Below, one piece after another: positions 16,953 through 26,170 of a stretch of DNA of 54,877 bases. The notes under the pieces were generated by a model that saw only the letters and a list, made by a program, of their open reading frames with translations, was not told the DNA's origin and made no database searches. Every line of letters starts with the position of its first letter. Position 1 is the stretch's first letter. The DNA comes from an uncultured Actinomyces sp. GTDB lineage: Bacteria > Actinomycetota > Actinomycetes > Actinomycetales > Actinomycetaceae. The DNA lies in contig CAMPYB010000006.1 of NCBI GenBank assembly GCA_946998115.1, positions 1-54,877 of the forward strand, in the 5' to 3' direction. The translations under genes and the position numbers were made by a program.

Positions 16953-17720
16953 ATAAACGTTCAGAAAAGTTACAATTGGATATATGTAGTATCTTTATTC
17001 ATTTTTTGTATAGTTTGGTATGCTGTATCAAAATTTTCTAAGCTTGGTGAATTTTTCTTACCTAATCCTTTAAAAGTATTTGGAAGATTTTTGTTGGATA
17101 TCAAAAATACTCAAATATTGATTAGTGTGTTTAACACTTTTTATGAATCAATATTAGGATCAATATTTGGTGTAATAATAGCTTTATTTTTGGCTTATTT
17201 TGTTTATAAAAATAAAATATTTGATAAAGCTATACATCCTTATATAGCGATGAGCCAATCTATTCCAGCAATCGCACTAGCGCCTTTGCTTTTATTATGG
17301 TTCGGATACGGAACTATTTCCATTGTAATATTATGTACTTTGATGGTTTTCTTCCCCATATTTATTTCTACACTGACAGGTTTGCGTAGTATTGATAAAA
17401 ATATTTTACACGCGAGTTATCTAGATGGAGCAACTGGGATAAAATTATTTGCATATATTGAATTACCTCTTTGCTTGCCGTTTTTGATGAGTGGAATTAG
17501 AAATGGTTTCGTATTATCAATAACTGGATCAGTAGTCGGTGAAATGATTATGGGAGGCAATGGTATGGGAACTATATTAGCTATGTATAAAAATAATTTA
17601 GATGTAGTAGGTATGTTCTCAAGCGTAATGATTTTAGGAATAATGTCACTATTGATTTATAAAGTATTGTTATTTATAGAATCGAAAAGTGAAATAATCC
17701 AATCTGTTTTGCAAACATAA
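16950..17720 (+). CDS. ribX: RibX-like ABC transporter permease under FMN riboswitch
   Basis: A 256-residue inner-membrane permease of the SsuC/TauC/ThiX type (binding-protein-dependent transport family) with about six helices. The cytoplasmic EAA loop, where an ATPase docks, is visible as SYLDGATGIKLFAYIELPLCLPF. It starts under a very strong GAGGAGGG Shine-Dalgarno and is the first gene behind an FMN riboswitch. The predicted substrate is therefore riboflavin or a related flavin, as proposed for RibXY of Chloroflexus. The binding protein ribY follows after 69 bases. No ATPase gene is adjacent. Without the riboswitch the sequence alone would equally suggest a thiamine-precursor or sulfonate permease. 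Confidence 0.85.
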   Translation: MINVQKSYNWIYVVSLFIFCIVWYAVSKFSKLGEFFLPNPLKVFGRFLLDIKNTQILISVFNTFYESILGSIFGVIIALFLAYFVYKNKIFDKAIHPYIAMSQSIPAIALAPLLLLWFGYGTISIVILCTLMVFFPIFISTLTGLRSIDKNILHASYLDGATGIKLFAYIELPLCLPFLMSGIRNGFVLSITGSVVGEMIMGGNGMGTILAMYKNNLDVVGMFSSVMILGIMSLLIYKVLLFIESKSEIIQSVLQT

Positions 17721-17789
17721 TTAAATGTAATTATAAGAATATTCCCTGAAAAGATATAAAATATAAACTTATTACATTTAAGGAAAATA

Positions 17790-18845
17790 ATGTTTACTGA
17801 AAAAAATATTTTTAAAAAAATTTGTGTATTGCTTACATTTTGTTTATTTACAATTTTTATATCAGGATGTGCAGATAATAATGCTATAAATAAAAATAAT
17901 TTTGATAAGAAAAACAATATATCAACAATTATAGGATTGACTTATATACCGAATATACAATTTTCTCCTTTTTATGTTGCTGAGTATAAAAAATACTTTC
18001 CGAAAAATGTTAAAATACGTCATCATGGAGCAGATGAAGGCTTATTTGATGCATTAATTTCAGGTAGTGAAAATATAATAGTAGCTGGAGCTGATGAAGC
18101 AGTAAAAGCTATGGATTCGGCAAAAAATTTAGATTTAGTTGTGCTTTCAAAATATTACAATAAATATCCAACAGCGATTTTTGGTTTGAAAAGTAAAAAT
18201 ATAAACAAACCTAAAGATTTAATTGGCAAAACAATAGGAATACCTGGTAAATATGGTGAAAACTGGTATGGATTATTATATTTCTTAAAAGAAAATGGTA
18301 TAGATAAAAAAGATGTAAATATAAAAGAAATAGGATATACGCAATTATCGGCAATGAAAACTAGACAAGTTGATGCTGTGGTAGGATTTTTAAACAATGA
18401 TTTAGTACAGTTCCAAATGAACAACATTGATGTATCTACTATAAAATTATCTGATAAAGAAATTAATTTAATGCCAGCGAGCATTATAACAACAAGAAAA
18501 TATGCTCAAAGAAATCCTGAAAGAATAAAACATATAGTTGAAGGCATACAAAAGAGCATAAAATTTGCTGTAAACAATCCAGAAAAAACAGTTGATATTT
18601 CAAATAAAACTTATCTAAAAGATTTAAATGATAAAAAAAATAGCAAAGTAGCATTAAAAGTTTTAAAACAAACAAATAAGCTTTTTGTAAATAACAATGA
18701 AGAGAAAGAGAATATTATTTCAGAAAATACTTGTCAAAAAATGATATCTTTCATGATTGATGAAAAAATTTTAGATAAAAAATATAAATCATATTTTTCA
18801 GATAAAATTAAAAATGAATGCAAAAACTTTATTTATAAACCATAA
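17790..18845 (+). CDS. ribY: RibY-like substrate-binding lipoprotein (NMT1/THI5-like)
   Basis: A 351-residue extracellular solute-binding lipoprotein. The signal peptide has a basic N-region (KNIFKK) and a hydrophobic core. The lipobox is FISGC, with the lipidated Cys at residue 27. The mature part resembles the NMT1/THI5-like, SsuA/ThiY/RibY fold, with a LTYIPNIQFSPFYVAE opening and the DLIGKTIGIPG segment. It is Lys/Asn-rich, reflecting AT bias. Together with ribX and the FMN riboswitch it forms a flavin uptake system; direct substrate evidence is lacking. A 16-bp inverted repeat follows, probably its terminator. Confidence 0.85.
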   Translation: MFTEKNIFKKICVLLTFCLFTIFISGCADNNAINKNNFDKKNNISTIIGLTYIPNIQFSPFYVAEYKKYFPKNVKIRHHGADEGLFDALISGSENIIVAGADEAVKAMDSAKNLDLVVLSKYYNKYPTAIFGLKSKNINKPKDLIGKTIGIPGKYGENWYGLLYFLKENGIDKKDVNIKEIGYTQLSAMKTRQVDAVVGFLNNDLVQFQMNNIDVSTIKLSDKEINLMPASIITTRKYAQRNPERIKHIVEGIQKSIKFAVNNPEKTVDISNKTYLKDLNDKKNSKVALKVLKQTNKLFVNNNEEKENIISENTCQKMISFMIDEKILDKKYKSYFSDKIKNECKNFIYKP

Positions 18846-18881
18846 CTTGTAAATTCTATGAACAGAAAGCTATTTTAAATC

Positions 18882-18926
18882 ATAATACTAACATATTGTA
18901 ATATCTAAAATATGTTAGTATTATTT
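18882..18926 (+). terminator. Perfect 16-bp inverted repeat after ribY
   Basis: Bases 18882-18897 are the exact reverse complement of 18909-18924, with an 11-base loop, and a short T-rich stretch follows. It lies between ribY and the Mn riboswitch. A terminator is the simplest reading. The stem is almost all A-T, so an operator role for terC cannot be excluded. Confidence 0.6.
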
Positions 18927-18941
18927 AGTATCAGTAACTTG

Positions 18942-19027
18942 AAAAGGGGAGTATCCCAAATCTGTATTTCGTCATCACAGTCATAAGACTCGGAGTGCAA
19001 AGCCTTACGTGCGGGAGAGACCTTTGA
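18942..19027 (+). promoter_or_regulatory. yybP-ykoY (manganese) riboswitch
   Basis: The segment begins with the characteristic AAAGGGGAGTATCCC, followed by TCGTCATCACAGTC, a small hairpin, and the 3' block GCGGGAGAGACCTTT. The closing helix pairs AAAGG at 18943-18947 with CCTTT at 19021-19025. This is the pattern of yybP-ykoY elements found upstream of TerC genes in actinobacteria. They bind Mn2+ and turn exporter expression on. The terC Shine-Dalgarno GGAGG lies eight bases after it. Confidence 0.85.
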
Positions 19028-19042
19028 ATAATTGGAGGGTAA

Positions 19043-20020
19043 ATGCACGTTACACTATTTGCATGGGCGATATTAATAGCTCTTGTGATAGCTTTATTAG
19101 TATTTGACTTTGTAGGTCACGTAAAACATACACATATGCCTACAATCAAAGAAGCAACATTTTGGTCAGCGGGCTATATAATGCTAGCAATACTATTTGG
19201 TGTTGCAATATATGTCACTTGGGGAATGAAACATGCAGTTGAATATTGGGCTGGATGGATGACTGAGTGGAGTTTATCTATAGATAATTTGTTTGTTTTT
19301 CTGATCATTTTCGGCGCTTTTAGAGTTCCAAGACAGTATCAACAAAAAGTTTTACTTATAGGAATTTCTCTTGCTTTATTATTTAGAGGAATATTTATAA
19401 TACTTGGAGCTACAATAATCGCCAAGTTTTCTGCAGTGTTTTATTTATTCGGTTTATTCCTCATATATACTGCTATCACACAACTCAAACCGCATAGCGA
19501 TGCTGATGATGAATATCATGAAACAAAAATAACAAGATTTGTAAGAAAATTTTTTCCTGTAACAGATGGTTTTTTGGATGAAAAATTATTGCATAGGCAT
19601 GCAGGAAAAACATATATAACTCCAATGCTAATTGTTATTGTAGCAGTTGGTAGTACTGATATAATGTTCGCATTTGATTCTATTCCAGCTATTTTTGGAC
19701 TTTCTAAAGAACCTTATATAGTATTTGCTGCAAATGCTTTTTCATTACTTGGTTTACGTCAATTATTTTTCTTAATAGATGGTTTGATGGGAAAGTTGAT
19801 TTTCTTAAATTATGGTTTGGCCGCAATTTTGGGATTCATTGGTATAAAGTTGATAATACATGCTATGCATGAAAATAATATTTCTTTTATTAATGGTGGA
19901 AAAAGTATTAATTTTCTGTCGGAACCAAGCACGGGCTTTTCAATGGGATATATTTTGATTGTATTGATTATAACGACTTTTGTTTCAATTATTGTTTCTA
20001 ATAAAAGAAAATCTGCATAA
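19043..20020 (+). CDS. TerC/Alx-family integral membrane protein, probable Mn2+ exporter
   Basis: A 325-residue polytopic membrane protein of the TerC family, with about nine hydrophobic helices. It has the conserved acidic residues in WSLSIDNLFVFLIIF and in VGSTDIMFAFDSIPAI, which form the presumed metal path. Members such as Alx and YkoY export Mn2+ or metallate secreted proteins. The manganese riboswitch directly upstream supports this role. It has a GGAGG Shine-Dalgarno and an ATG start. uvrA starts 35 bases downstream on the same strand and may be partly co-transcribed. Confidence 0.9.
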   Translation: MHVTLFAWAILIALVIALLVFDFVGHVKHTHMPTIKEATFWSAGYIMLAILFGVAIYVTWGMKHAVEYWAGWMTEWSLSIDNLFVFLIIFGAFRVPRQYQQKVLLIGISLALLFRGIFIILGATIIAKFSAVFYLFGLFLIYTAITQLKPHSDADDEYHETKITRFVRKFFPVTDGFLDEKLLHRHAGKTYITPMLIVIVAVGSTDIMFAFDSIPAIFGLSKEPYIVFAANAFSLLGLRQLFFLIDGLMGKLIFLNYGLAAILGFIGIKLIIHAMHENNISFINGGKSINFLSEPSTGFSMGYILIVLIITTFVSIIVSNKRKSA

Positions 20021-20055
20021 AAATTAAATAAAAATGATTGTTATGGTAAAAGGTT

Positions 20056-22887
20056 ATGAAAGATAAAATTGTTATAAAAGGAGCGAGAGAACATAATCTT
20101 AAAAATGTAGATTTAACTCTGCCTAGAAATAAATTTATAGTTTTTACGGGACTTTCAGGATCTGGTAAATCTTCTCTAGCTTTCGATACTATTTTCGCGG
20201 AAGGGCAAAGAAGATATATAGAATCTTTGTCATCTTATGCACGCCAATTTTTAGGACAAATGGATAAACCTGATATAGATTTTATTGAGGGGCTTTCACC
20301 TGCAGTGTCAATAGATCAAAAATCTACATCTAATAATCCACGGTCAACAGTTGGTACTATAACAGAAATTTATGATTATTTACGTCTTTTATATGCTCGA
20401 GTCGGCACATCTTATTGTCCTAAATGTGATGAAAAAATTGTTGAACAAACAGTGACTCAAATAGTTGATAAAATTTTAGAAAATCCTATTGGTACAAAGT
20501 TGCAGATACTTTCACCTGTTATTAGAGGTAGGAAAGGTGAATATGTTGAATTATTTTCTCAACTTTTGTCACAAGGTTTTTCAAGGATTATAGTTGATGG
20601 TTGTCAATATAGATTAGATGATCCTCCTGTTTTAGAAAAAAATGTAAAACATAATATAAATGTTGTTATTGATAGAATAGTGTTGAAAGATAATTCTAGA
20701 GCTAGATTATCCGATTCAATAGAAACATCAGTGAAACTGTCAGATGGCAGAGTTTATGTTGAATATGTAAAAAAAGATGCAGATAATGAGTTAAAAAAAT
20801 ATTCCACGCATAGAGCTTGTCCTAGTGAGCATGAATTAGTTTTAGACGAAATAGAACCTAAAACTTTTTCTTTTAATGCACCGCAAGGGGCTTGTGAAAC
20901 CTGTCTGGGTATAGGATATTATCTTGAAGTAGATGATAATCTTGTGGTTACAAATCAAGATATTTCTTTACGTCAAGGAGCTATTTCTTTTTGGTCTGAT
21001 TATCATTTTAAACAGTTGGAATCGTTGAGCAAAGATTTAAAATGTTCTAATATTTTAGATTTACCGTGGCGAGAAATACCTAATGATGTGAAACATATTT
21101 TATTGCATGGTAAAGATTATATTGTAAATGTTGAATATAAGAATAGATGGGGAAGAATTAGGCGTTATACTTCAGGATTTGAAGGAGCTATTGCTTATTT
21201 AAAACGCAAATATGAAGAAACTGAATCTGAATTGATGAGGCAAAAATATGAAGAATATATGCGTCAATTGCCTTGTAAAAAATGTGGAGGTACTAGGCTT
21301 AAAAAAGAGGTATTATCTGTAAAAATTGGTGGATTAAATATAGCTCAATTTTGCGATTTAAGTATTAGTGATGCGAAAATATTTTTGGAAAATCTGCATT
21401 TGGATCATAAAGGAACTATAATAGCTAAAAGAATTTTAACGGAAATATTAGCGCGATTACAATTTTTATCGGATGTTGGATTAACTTATTTAACTTTGTC
21501 GCGCAACGCTAAAACTCTTTCGGGTGGTGAAGCGCAACGTATACGTTTAGCTACTCAAATAGGTGCTGGTCTTGTAGGTGTATTGTATGTTTTAGATGAG
21601 CCTTCTATTGGGCTACATCAACGTGATAATCAAAAACTTATAGATGCATTAATCGGATTAAAAAACTTAGGTAATACTTTAATAGTCGTTGAACATGATG
21701 AAGATACTATTAAAGCGTCAGATTGGATTGTAGATATTGGACCAAGAGCTGGTGAAAATGGTGGCAATATTGTCCATAATGGAACATATGAGCAATTATT
21801 GTTAAATAAAAATTCTTTAACTGCAGATTATTTATCTGGGCGTAAAAAAATACTTATTCCTGAAAAAAGACGCAAATATTGTGCTGATAAAGTGATATGT
21901 ATTGAGGGTGCTAGAGAAAATAATTTAAAAAATATTAATGTGAAAATACCTTTAGGTTTATTTACTGTAGTTACAGGAGTTAGTGGTTCAGGTAAATCTA
22001 CGCTAGTTAATACTATTTTATATGAGTCTTTAGTTAAAAATTTAAATGGTGCTAAAACTGTGCCAGGTTTGCATAGGAAAATTACTGGTTTTCAACATTT
22101 GGATAAGGTAGTACATGTTGATCAGTCACCTATAGGGCGCACTCCTCGTTCTAATCCAGCAACTTATACTGGTGTATGGGATCATATAAGGAAGCTTTTC
22201 GCTCAAGTTCCTGAAGCTAAAATGCGTGGTTATGGTCCTGGTCGTTTCTCATTTAATGTTAAAGGTGGAAGATGCGAAGCTTGTAAAGGTGATGGAATAT
22301 TAAAGATAGAAATGAATTTTCTCCCTGATGTTTATGTACCATGTGAACAATGCAAAGGTAAGAGATATAATCGTGAAACACTTGAAATAAAATATAAAGG
22401 AAAAAATGTTTCTGAAATATTACAGATGACAATTACTTGTGCGAAAGAGTTTTTTTCTAACATTCCTGCTATAGCTAGATATTTGAACACTTTAAATGAT
22501 GTAGGTTTAGGTTATATTCGTTTAGGACAAAGTGCTCCTAGTCTTTCAGGTGGTGAAGCGCAAAGAGTTAAGCTTGCCACAGAACTACAAAAACGTTCTA
22601 ATGGTAAGACTATATATGTTTTAGATGAGCCTACTACAGGTTTGCATGTTGATGATATTAATAAACTTTTGAGTGTTCTGCAAGGTTTAGTTGATAAAGG
22701 AAATACTGTGCTTGTTATTGAGCATAATTTAGATGTGATTAAGTGTGCTGATTGGATTATAGATATGGGACCTGAAGGTGGCGACTTAGGTGGTAAAATT
22801 GTAGCACAGGGAACACCAGAAAAAGTTGCAAAAAATTCGTCTTCTTATACTGGCATGTTTTTGAAAAATATTATCACTAAAAAATGA
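20056..22887 (+). CDS. uvrA: Excinuclease ABC subunit A
   Basis: UvrA, the DNA damage sensor of nucleotide excision repair, a twin ABC ATPase of 943 residues. Walker A motifs are at about residues 32-39 (GLSGSGKS) and 641-648 (GVSGSGKS). Both halves carry an LSGGEAQR signature, and the Walker B strings are LDEPSIGLH and LDEPTTGLH. The first zinc module uses C255 and H259 with C280 and C283; the usual second Cys is replaced, a known actinobacterial variant. The second module uses C740, C743, C763 and C766. uvrC follows after 41 bases. Confidence 0.98.
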   Translation: MKDKIVIKGAREHNLKNVDLTLPRNKFIVFTGLSGSGKSSLAFDTIFAEGQRRYIESLSSYARQFLGQMDKPDIDFIEGLSPAVSIDQKSTSNNPRSTVGTITEIYDYLRLLYARVGTSYCPKCDEKIVEQTVTQIVDKILENPIGTKLQILSPVIRGRKGEYVELFSQLLSQGFSRIIVDGCQYRLDDPPVLEKNVKHNINVVIDRIVLKDNSRARLSDSIETSVKLSDGRVYVEYVKKDADNELKKYSTHRACPSEHELVLDEIEPKTFSFNAPQGACETCLGIGYYLEVDDNLVVTNQDISLRQGAISFWSDYHFKQLESLSKDLKCSNILDLPWREIPNDVKHILLHGKDYIVNVEYKNRWGRIRRYTSGFEGAIAYLKRKYEETESELMRQKYEEYMRQLPCKKCGGTRLKKEVLSVKIGGLNIAQFCDLSISDAKIFLENLHLDHKGTIIAKRILTEILARLQFLSDVGLTYLTLSRNAKTLSGGEAQRIRLATQIGAGLVGVLYVLDEPSIGLHQRDNQKLIDALIGLKNLGNTLIVVEHDEDTIKASDWIVDIGPRAGENGGNIVHNGTYEQLLLNKNSLTADYLSGRKKILIPEKRRKYCADKVICIEGARENNLKNINVKIPLGLFTVVTGVSGSGKSTLVNTILYESLVKNLNGAKTVPGLHRKITGFQHLDKVVHVDQSPIGRTPRSNPATYTGVWDHIRKLFAQVPEAKMRGYGPGRFSFNVKGGRCEACKGDGILKIEMNFLPDVYVPCEQCKGKRYNRETLEIKYKGKNVSEILQMTITCAKEFFSNIPAIARYLNTLNDVGLGYIRLGQSAPSLSGGEAQRVKLATELQKRSNGKTIYVLDEPTTGLHVDDINKLLSVLQGLVDKGNTVLVIEHNLDVIKCADWIIDMGPEGGDLGGKIVAQGTPEKVAKNSSSYTGMFLKNIITKK

Positions 22888-22928
22888 TATGCATTTTATA
22901 AAAATTTTATGCATGAGCGGAGTCGTAA

Positions 22929-24872
22929 ATGGCATCTATAGATTATAAACCTAAAATTAGTGATATACCGTCTTCTGCGGGCGTCTATAGATTTTATGAT
23001 AAAAATGGCGAAGTAATATATGTAGGTAAAGCTAAAAATTTACGTAATCGTTTGAGCGATTATTTTCAAGATTTATCAAAATTATCTATAAAAACCAGGA
23101 TAATGTTGTCTACAGGTACAAGGATTGATTGGACTATTGTTCAAAATGAGATAGAAGCTTTAACTTTAGAATATTCTTGGATAAAAGAGTATCAGCCACG
23201 TTTCAATATAATGTATCGTGATGATAAATCATATCCATATTTAGCTATTAGTATGAATGAAAAATTCCCTAGAGTAACTATTACCCGTAATTCACATAAA
23301 AAAGGTGTGAAATATTTTGGTCCATATTCTAAAGTTTGGGCAATAAGAGAAACTTGTGATAATTTAGCTAAAGTTTTTAAAATACGTTCTTGTAGTAATA
23401 GTGTTTTTAAAAGTGCTCAAATCGCGAAACGTGCTTGTCTTTTAGGAGATATTGGGAAATGTTCAGCTCCTTGTGTAGGGAGAATATCACAGGAAGAATA
23501 TTATAATAATGCTAAAGAATTATCTAAATTTATGACTGGAAATGTTGGAAATTATATAAACAATTTGGAAAAATCAATGTTTCAAGCATCTGAAAATTTG
23601 CAATTTGAAAAAGCAGGTCGTATACGTGATGAAATTATTTCTTTAAAAAAAGTTTTAGAAAAAAATACTGTTGTTTTTGATAGTGATGCTGATGTTGATT
23701 TATTTGCTTTAGCATGTGATGATTTGCAAGCTTGTATTGTTTTATTTCATGTTAGAGGAGGGAGGATACGTGGAACTAAATCTTGGATTGGAGAAAGAAT
23801 TGATGATAGTTTTGAAAATGATTTATTAGAAATGTATATATTAGATACATATAGCCAATATAATGAGAATGAGCTGTCACGTTTGCCATCAAATAGTGTT
23901 GATGATGTAGACCATTATGCAATTGATATTATTCCTAAAGAAATTTTAGTTTCACATGAGTTAAATTCTTCAACTTTAAGCCAATATTTATCAAATATAC
24001 GTGGGTATAATGTGGATATACGTGTTCCTAAACGTGGAGATAAAGCAATACTTATGAATACTGCTTTAAAAAATGCTAACGAAATTTTAGTTAGAGAGAA
24101 ATTGAAACGTTTAAATGATTTGTCCTCAAGATCTGTAGTATTAAAACAACTTGCTCAGGAATTGGGTTTAAAAAATCCTCCTTTGCGTATAGAATGTTAT
24201 GATTGTTCGCATATTCAAGGAACGAATCATGTTGCTTCAATGGTTGTTTTTGAAGATGCTATGCCTAAAAAGAAGGATTATCGTTCATATAATATTTCTT
24301 TGAATTCCGATGGGACTAGTAAAGATGATACTGCGGCTTTATATGAAGTGTTATGTAGGCGTTTTGCTCGTTTAATAAGTGAAGAAAAAACATTGAGCAC
24401 TTTTGATGAAAAAGGTGTTAAAATTTTAAAACGTTTTTCTTATAAACCTGATTTATTGGTTATAGATGGTGCATTACCACAAGTTAATATTGCAAAAAAA
24501 GTTATTGAAAAATTCAAATTAAATATTCCAGTCGTAGGCTTGGCTAAACGTTTAGAAGAAATATGGTTTCCTAATGAGGATTTCCCTTTAATTTTACCTC
24601 GACATAGTGATGTTTTATATTTATTGCAGTTTATTCGTGATGAGTCTCATAGATTTGCTATAGGATTACATAGGAAAAAACGGGGTAAAGCTATGATTGA
24701 CAGTGCTTTGACTGCTATTTCAGGTGTAGGACCTAAGAGAGCTAAAAAATTGTTGAAAGAGTATAAAGCTATTTCAAATATACGAAATGCTAAGCCTGAA
24801 GAAGTTGCTAAAGTTGCAGGTGTTGGCATAGAATTAGCAAATGAAATAATTCAATGTTTGAATGCTAAATAA
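22929..24872 (+). CDS. uvrC: Excinuclease ABC subunit C
   Basis: UvrC makes the two incisions of nucleotide excision repair. The 647-residue protein has an N-terminal GIY-YIG domain (AGVYRFYDKNGEVIYVGKAKNL), a Cys-rich stretch, and a UVR domain (about 205-240). The C-terminal RNase H-like domain has IECYDCSHIQGT and LLVIDGALPQV, which carry catalytic Asp residues. A tandem helix-hairpin-helix ends the protein (ISGVGPKRAKKLL, VAGVGIELANEI). The start is ATG 22929 after GCGGAG. It ends 14 bases before the stop of the convergent DUF58 gene. No clear terminator is visible in that gap. Confidence 0.97.
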   Translation: MASIDYKPKISDIPSSAGVYRFYDKNGEVIYVGKAKNLRNRLSDYFQDLSKLSIKTRIMLSTGTRIDWTIVQNEIEALTLEYSWIKEYQPRFNIMYRDDKSYPYLAISMNEKFPRVTITRNSHKKGVKYFGPYSKVWAIRETCDNLAKVFKIRSCSNSVFKSAQIAKRACLLGDIGKCSAPCVGRISQEEYYNNAKELSKFMTGNVGNYINNLEKSMFQASENLQFEKAGRIRDEIISLKKVLEKNTVVFDSDADVDLFALACDDLQACIVLFHVRGGRIRGTKSWIGERIDDSFENDLLEMYILDTYSQYNENELSRLPSNSVDDVDHYAIDIIPKEILVSHELNSSTLSQYLSNIRGYNVDIRVPKRGDKAILMNTALKNANEILVREKLKRLNDLSSRSVVLKQLAQELGLKNPPLRIECYDCSHIQGTNHVASMVVFEDAMPKKKDYRSYNISLNSDGTSKDDTAALYEVLCRRFARLISEEKTLSTFDEKGVKILKRFSYKPDLLVIDGALPQVNIAKKVIEKFKLNIPVVGLAKRLEEIWFPNEDFPLILPRHSDVLYLLQFIRDESHRFAIGLHRKKRGKAMIDSALTAISGVGPKRAKKLLKEYKAISNIRNAKPEEVAKVAGVGIELANEIIQCLNAK

Positions 24873-24886
24873 TAAATTCGTGAATT

Positions 24887-26170
24887 TTAGTATATTATTT
24901 TAGATTTTATTTCTAAATATTTATCGCATAATTTGGATGGAAATTCGTTTGGTTCTGCTTCTATTATGTGAATTTTATTCATTGTGAATTTCTTTTTTAT
25001 TTCATCTCTAATAAGTTTGGAACTTATTATTGCTGCTTTGTCATAAACATTTGTTACTTTTTTTATAGCATTTATTTCATTTTTATATACGGATGCAATT
25101 ATTATAGTGTGTTTCTTGTTTAGATTTAATGCTGTTTTTATTAATCCATTTGTATAAGTATTTTGATCTATTGGAGTTATAAAAATTATTATTCCATTAT
25201 TTTTCATTCTACTTTTTATATAAGGAATATGGTCAGTCCATGTTATTTCTTTAAACTGTGAAAATACATTAATGAAATATGATGCTAATGTTTGCATCAA
25301 ATTATCTATTTTATGTGATGGTTGTAATGATTTTTCTATTTTATTACTAACTAATAATATTTCAATTTGGTCATGTGCTTTTATAGCTAGTGATGTTAAT
25401 AAAAGGCAGGCTTCTATTTGTGATTCTAGTCTTGATTCATTATTTATCACGATAGATGATAAACGTGAAATATCTAATAGTAATAATATTTTTCTATCTT
25501 GTTCAGGATGCCATGATTTTACTATTAGTTCTTGGTGTTTCGTACTAGCTCTCCAGTCAATATCACGTATATCGTCGCCAATGACGTATTTTCTCATACT
25601 GTCAAATTCTGCGCCTTTTCCTTTTATAAAACTTGCTGTATTGCCTTCTATCTGTTGTAGCTTTAACAATTTACTTGGAAAATATTTTCTAGATTTAAAT
25701 TCAGGTGTTACCATCACAGTTCTTGGAGTGTCATATTTTTTTTGAATTGATATGAGTTTTAGTTTACCGAAGGCTCGTATAGTAAGTTGTTGTATTGTTT
25801 TTTTGCCTCTGCTTTTAGGCGTTATTTCAAAATTTATATTAGTTTGCGTATCTGAAGCAATAATTATTTTTTGTTCTTGTATATTAGTTTTTATACTAGG
25901 AGGGCAAGAATTAGTTATTATTGCGTTTATTAGGTTTTTAGTTGGATTTGTTATGATTACTTTTATATTAATTTTTTCATTTTTCCTTATAGTTTTTGGA
26001 ATTAGGCGTGTTACAGTTACATTTTTGAAATTTCTTATAGTTAAATAATCAAATATACAAAGTAATGTTATAAGTGTCATCCATATGATAATTGTAAGTA
26101 TTGTTTTGAAAAATAGTGTGGGTATTATTCCTAATATTGTTAGGAAGGAAACTCTAGGTGTTATATTCAT
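24887..26170 (-). CDS. DUF58 domain protein
   Basis: A 427-residue protein with two hydrophobic N-terminal segments (about residues 8-45), then a beta-rich domain. The C-terminal DUF58 domain has the hallmark GDDIRDIDWRAS near residue 200, and a von Willebrand A-like fold (KILLLLDISRLSS). DUF58 proteins are the usual partner of MoxR ATPases; the pair is thought to act as a metal/chaperone or complex-remodelling system at the membrane. Its start overlaps the stop of the moxR-like gene by four bases, so translation is coupled. It is the last gene of the five-gene minus-strand cluster. Function is not established. Confidence 0.88.
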   Translation of the reverse strand: MNITPRVSFLTILGIIPTLFFKTILTIIIWMTLITLLCIFDYLTIRNFKNVTVTRLIPKTIRKNEKINIKVIITNPTKNLINAIITNSCPPSIKTNIQEQKIIIASDTQTNINFEITPKSRGKKTIQQLTIRAFGKLKLISIQKKYDTPRTVMVTPEFKSRKYFPSKLLKLQQIEGNTASFIKGKGAEFDSMRKYVIGDDIRDIDWRASTKHQELIVKSWHPEQDRKILLLLDISRLSSIVINNESRLESQIEACLLLTSLAIKAHDQIEILLVSNKIEKSLQPSHKIDNLMQTLASYFINVFSQFKEITWTDHIPYIKSRMKNNGIIIFITPIDQNTYTNGLIKTALNLNKKHTIIIASVYKNEINAIKKVTNVYDKAAIISSKLIRDEIKKKFTMNKIHIIEAEPNEFPSKLCDKYLEIKSKIIY

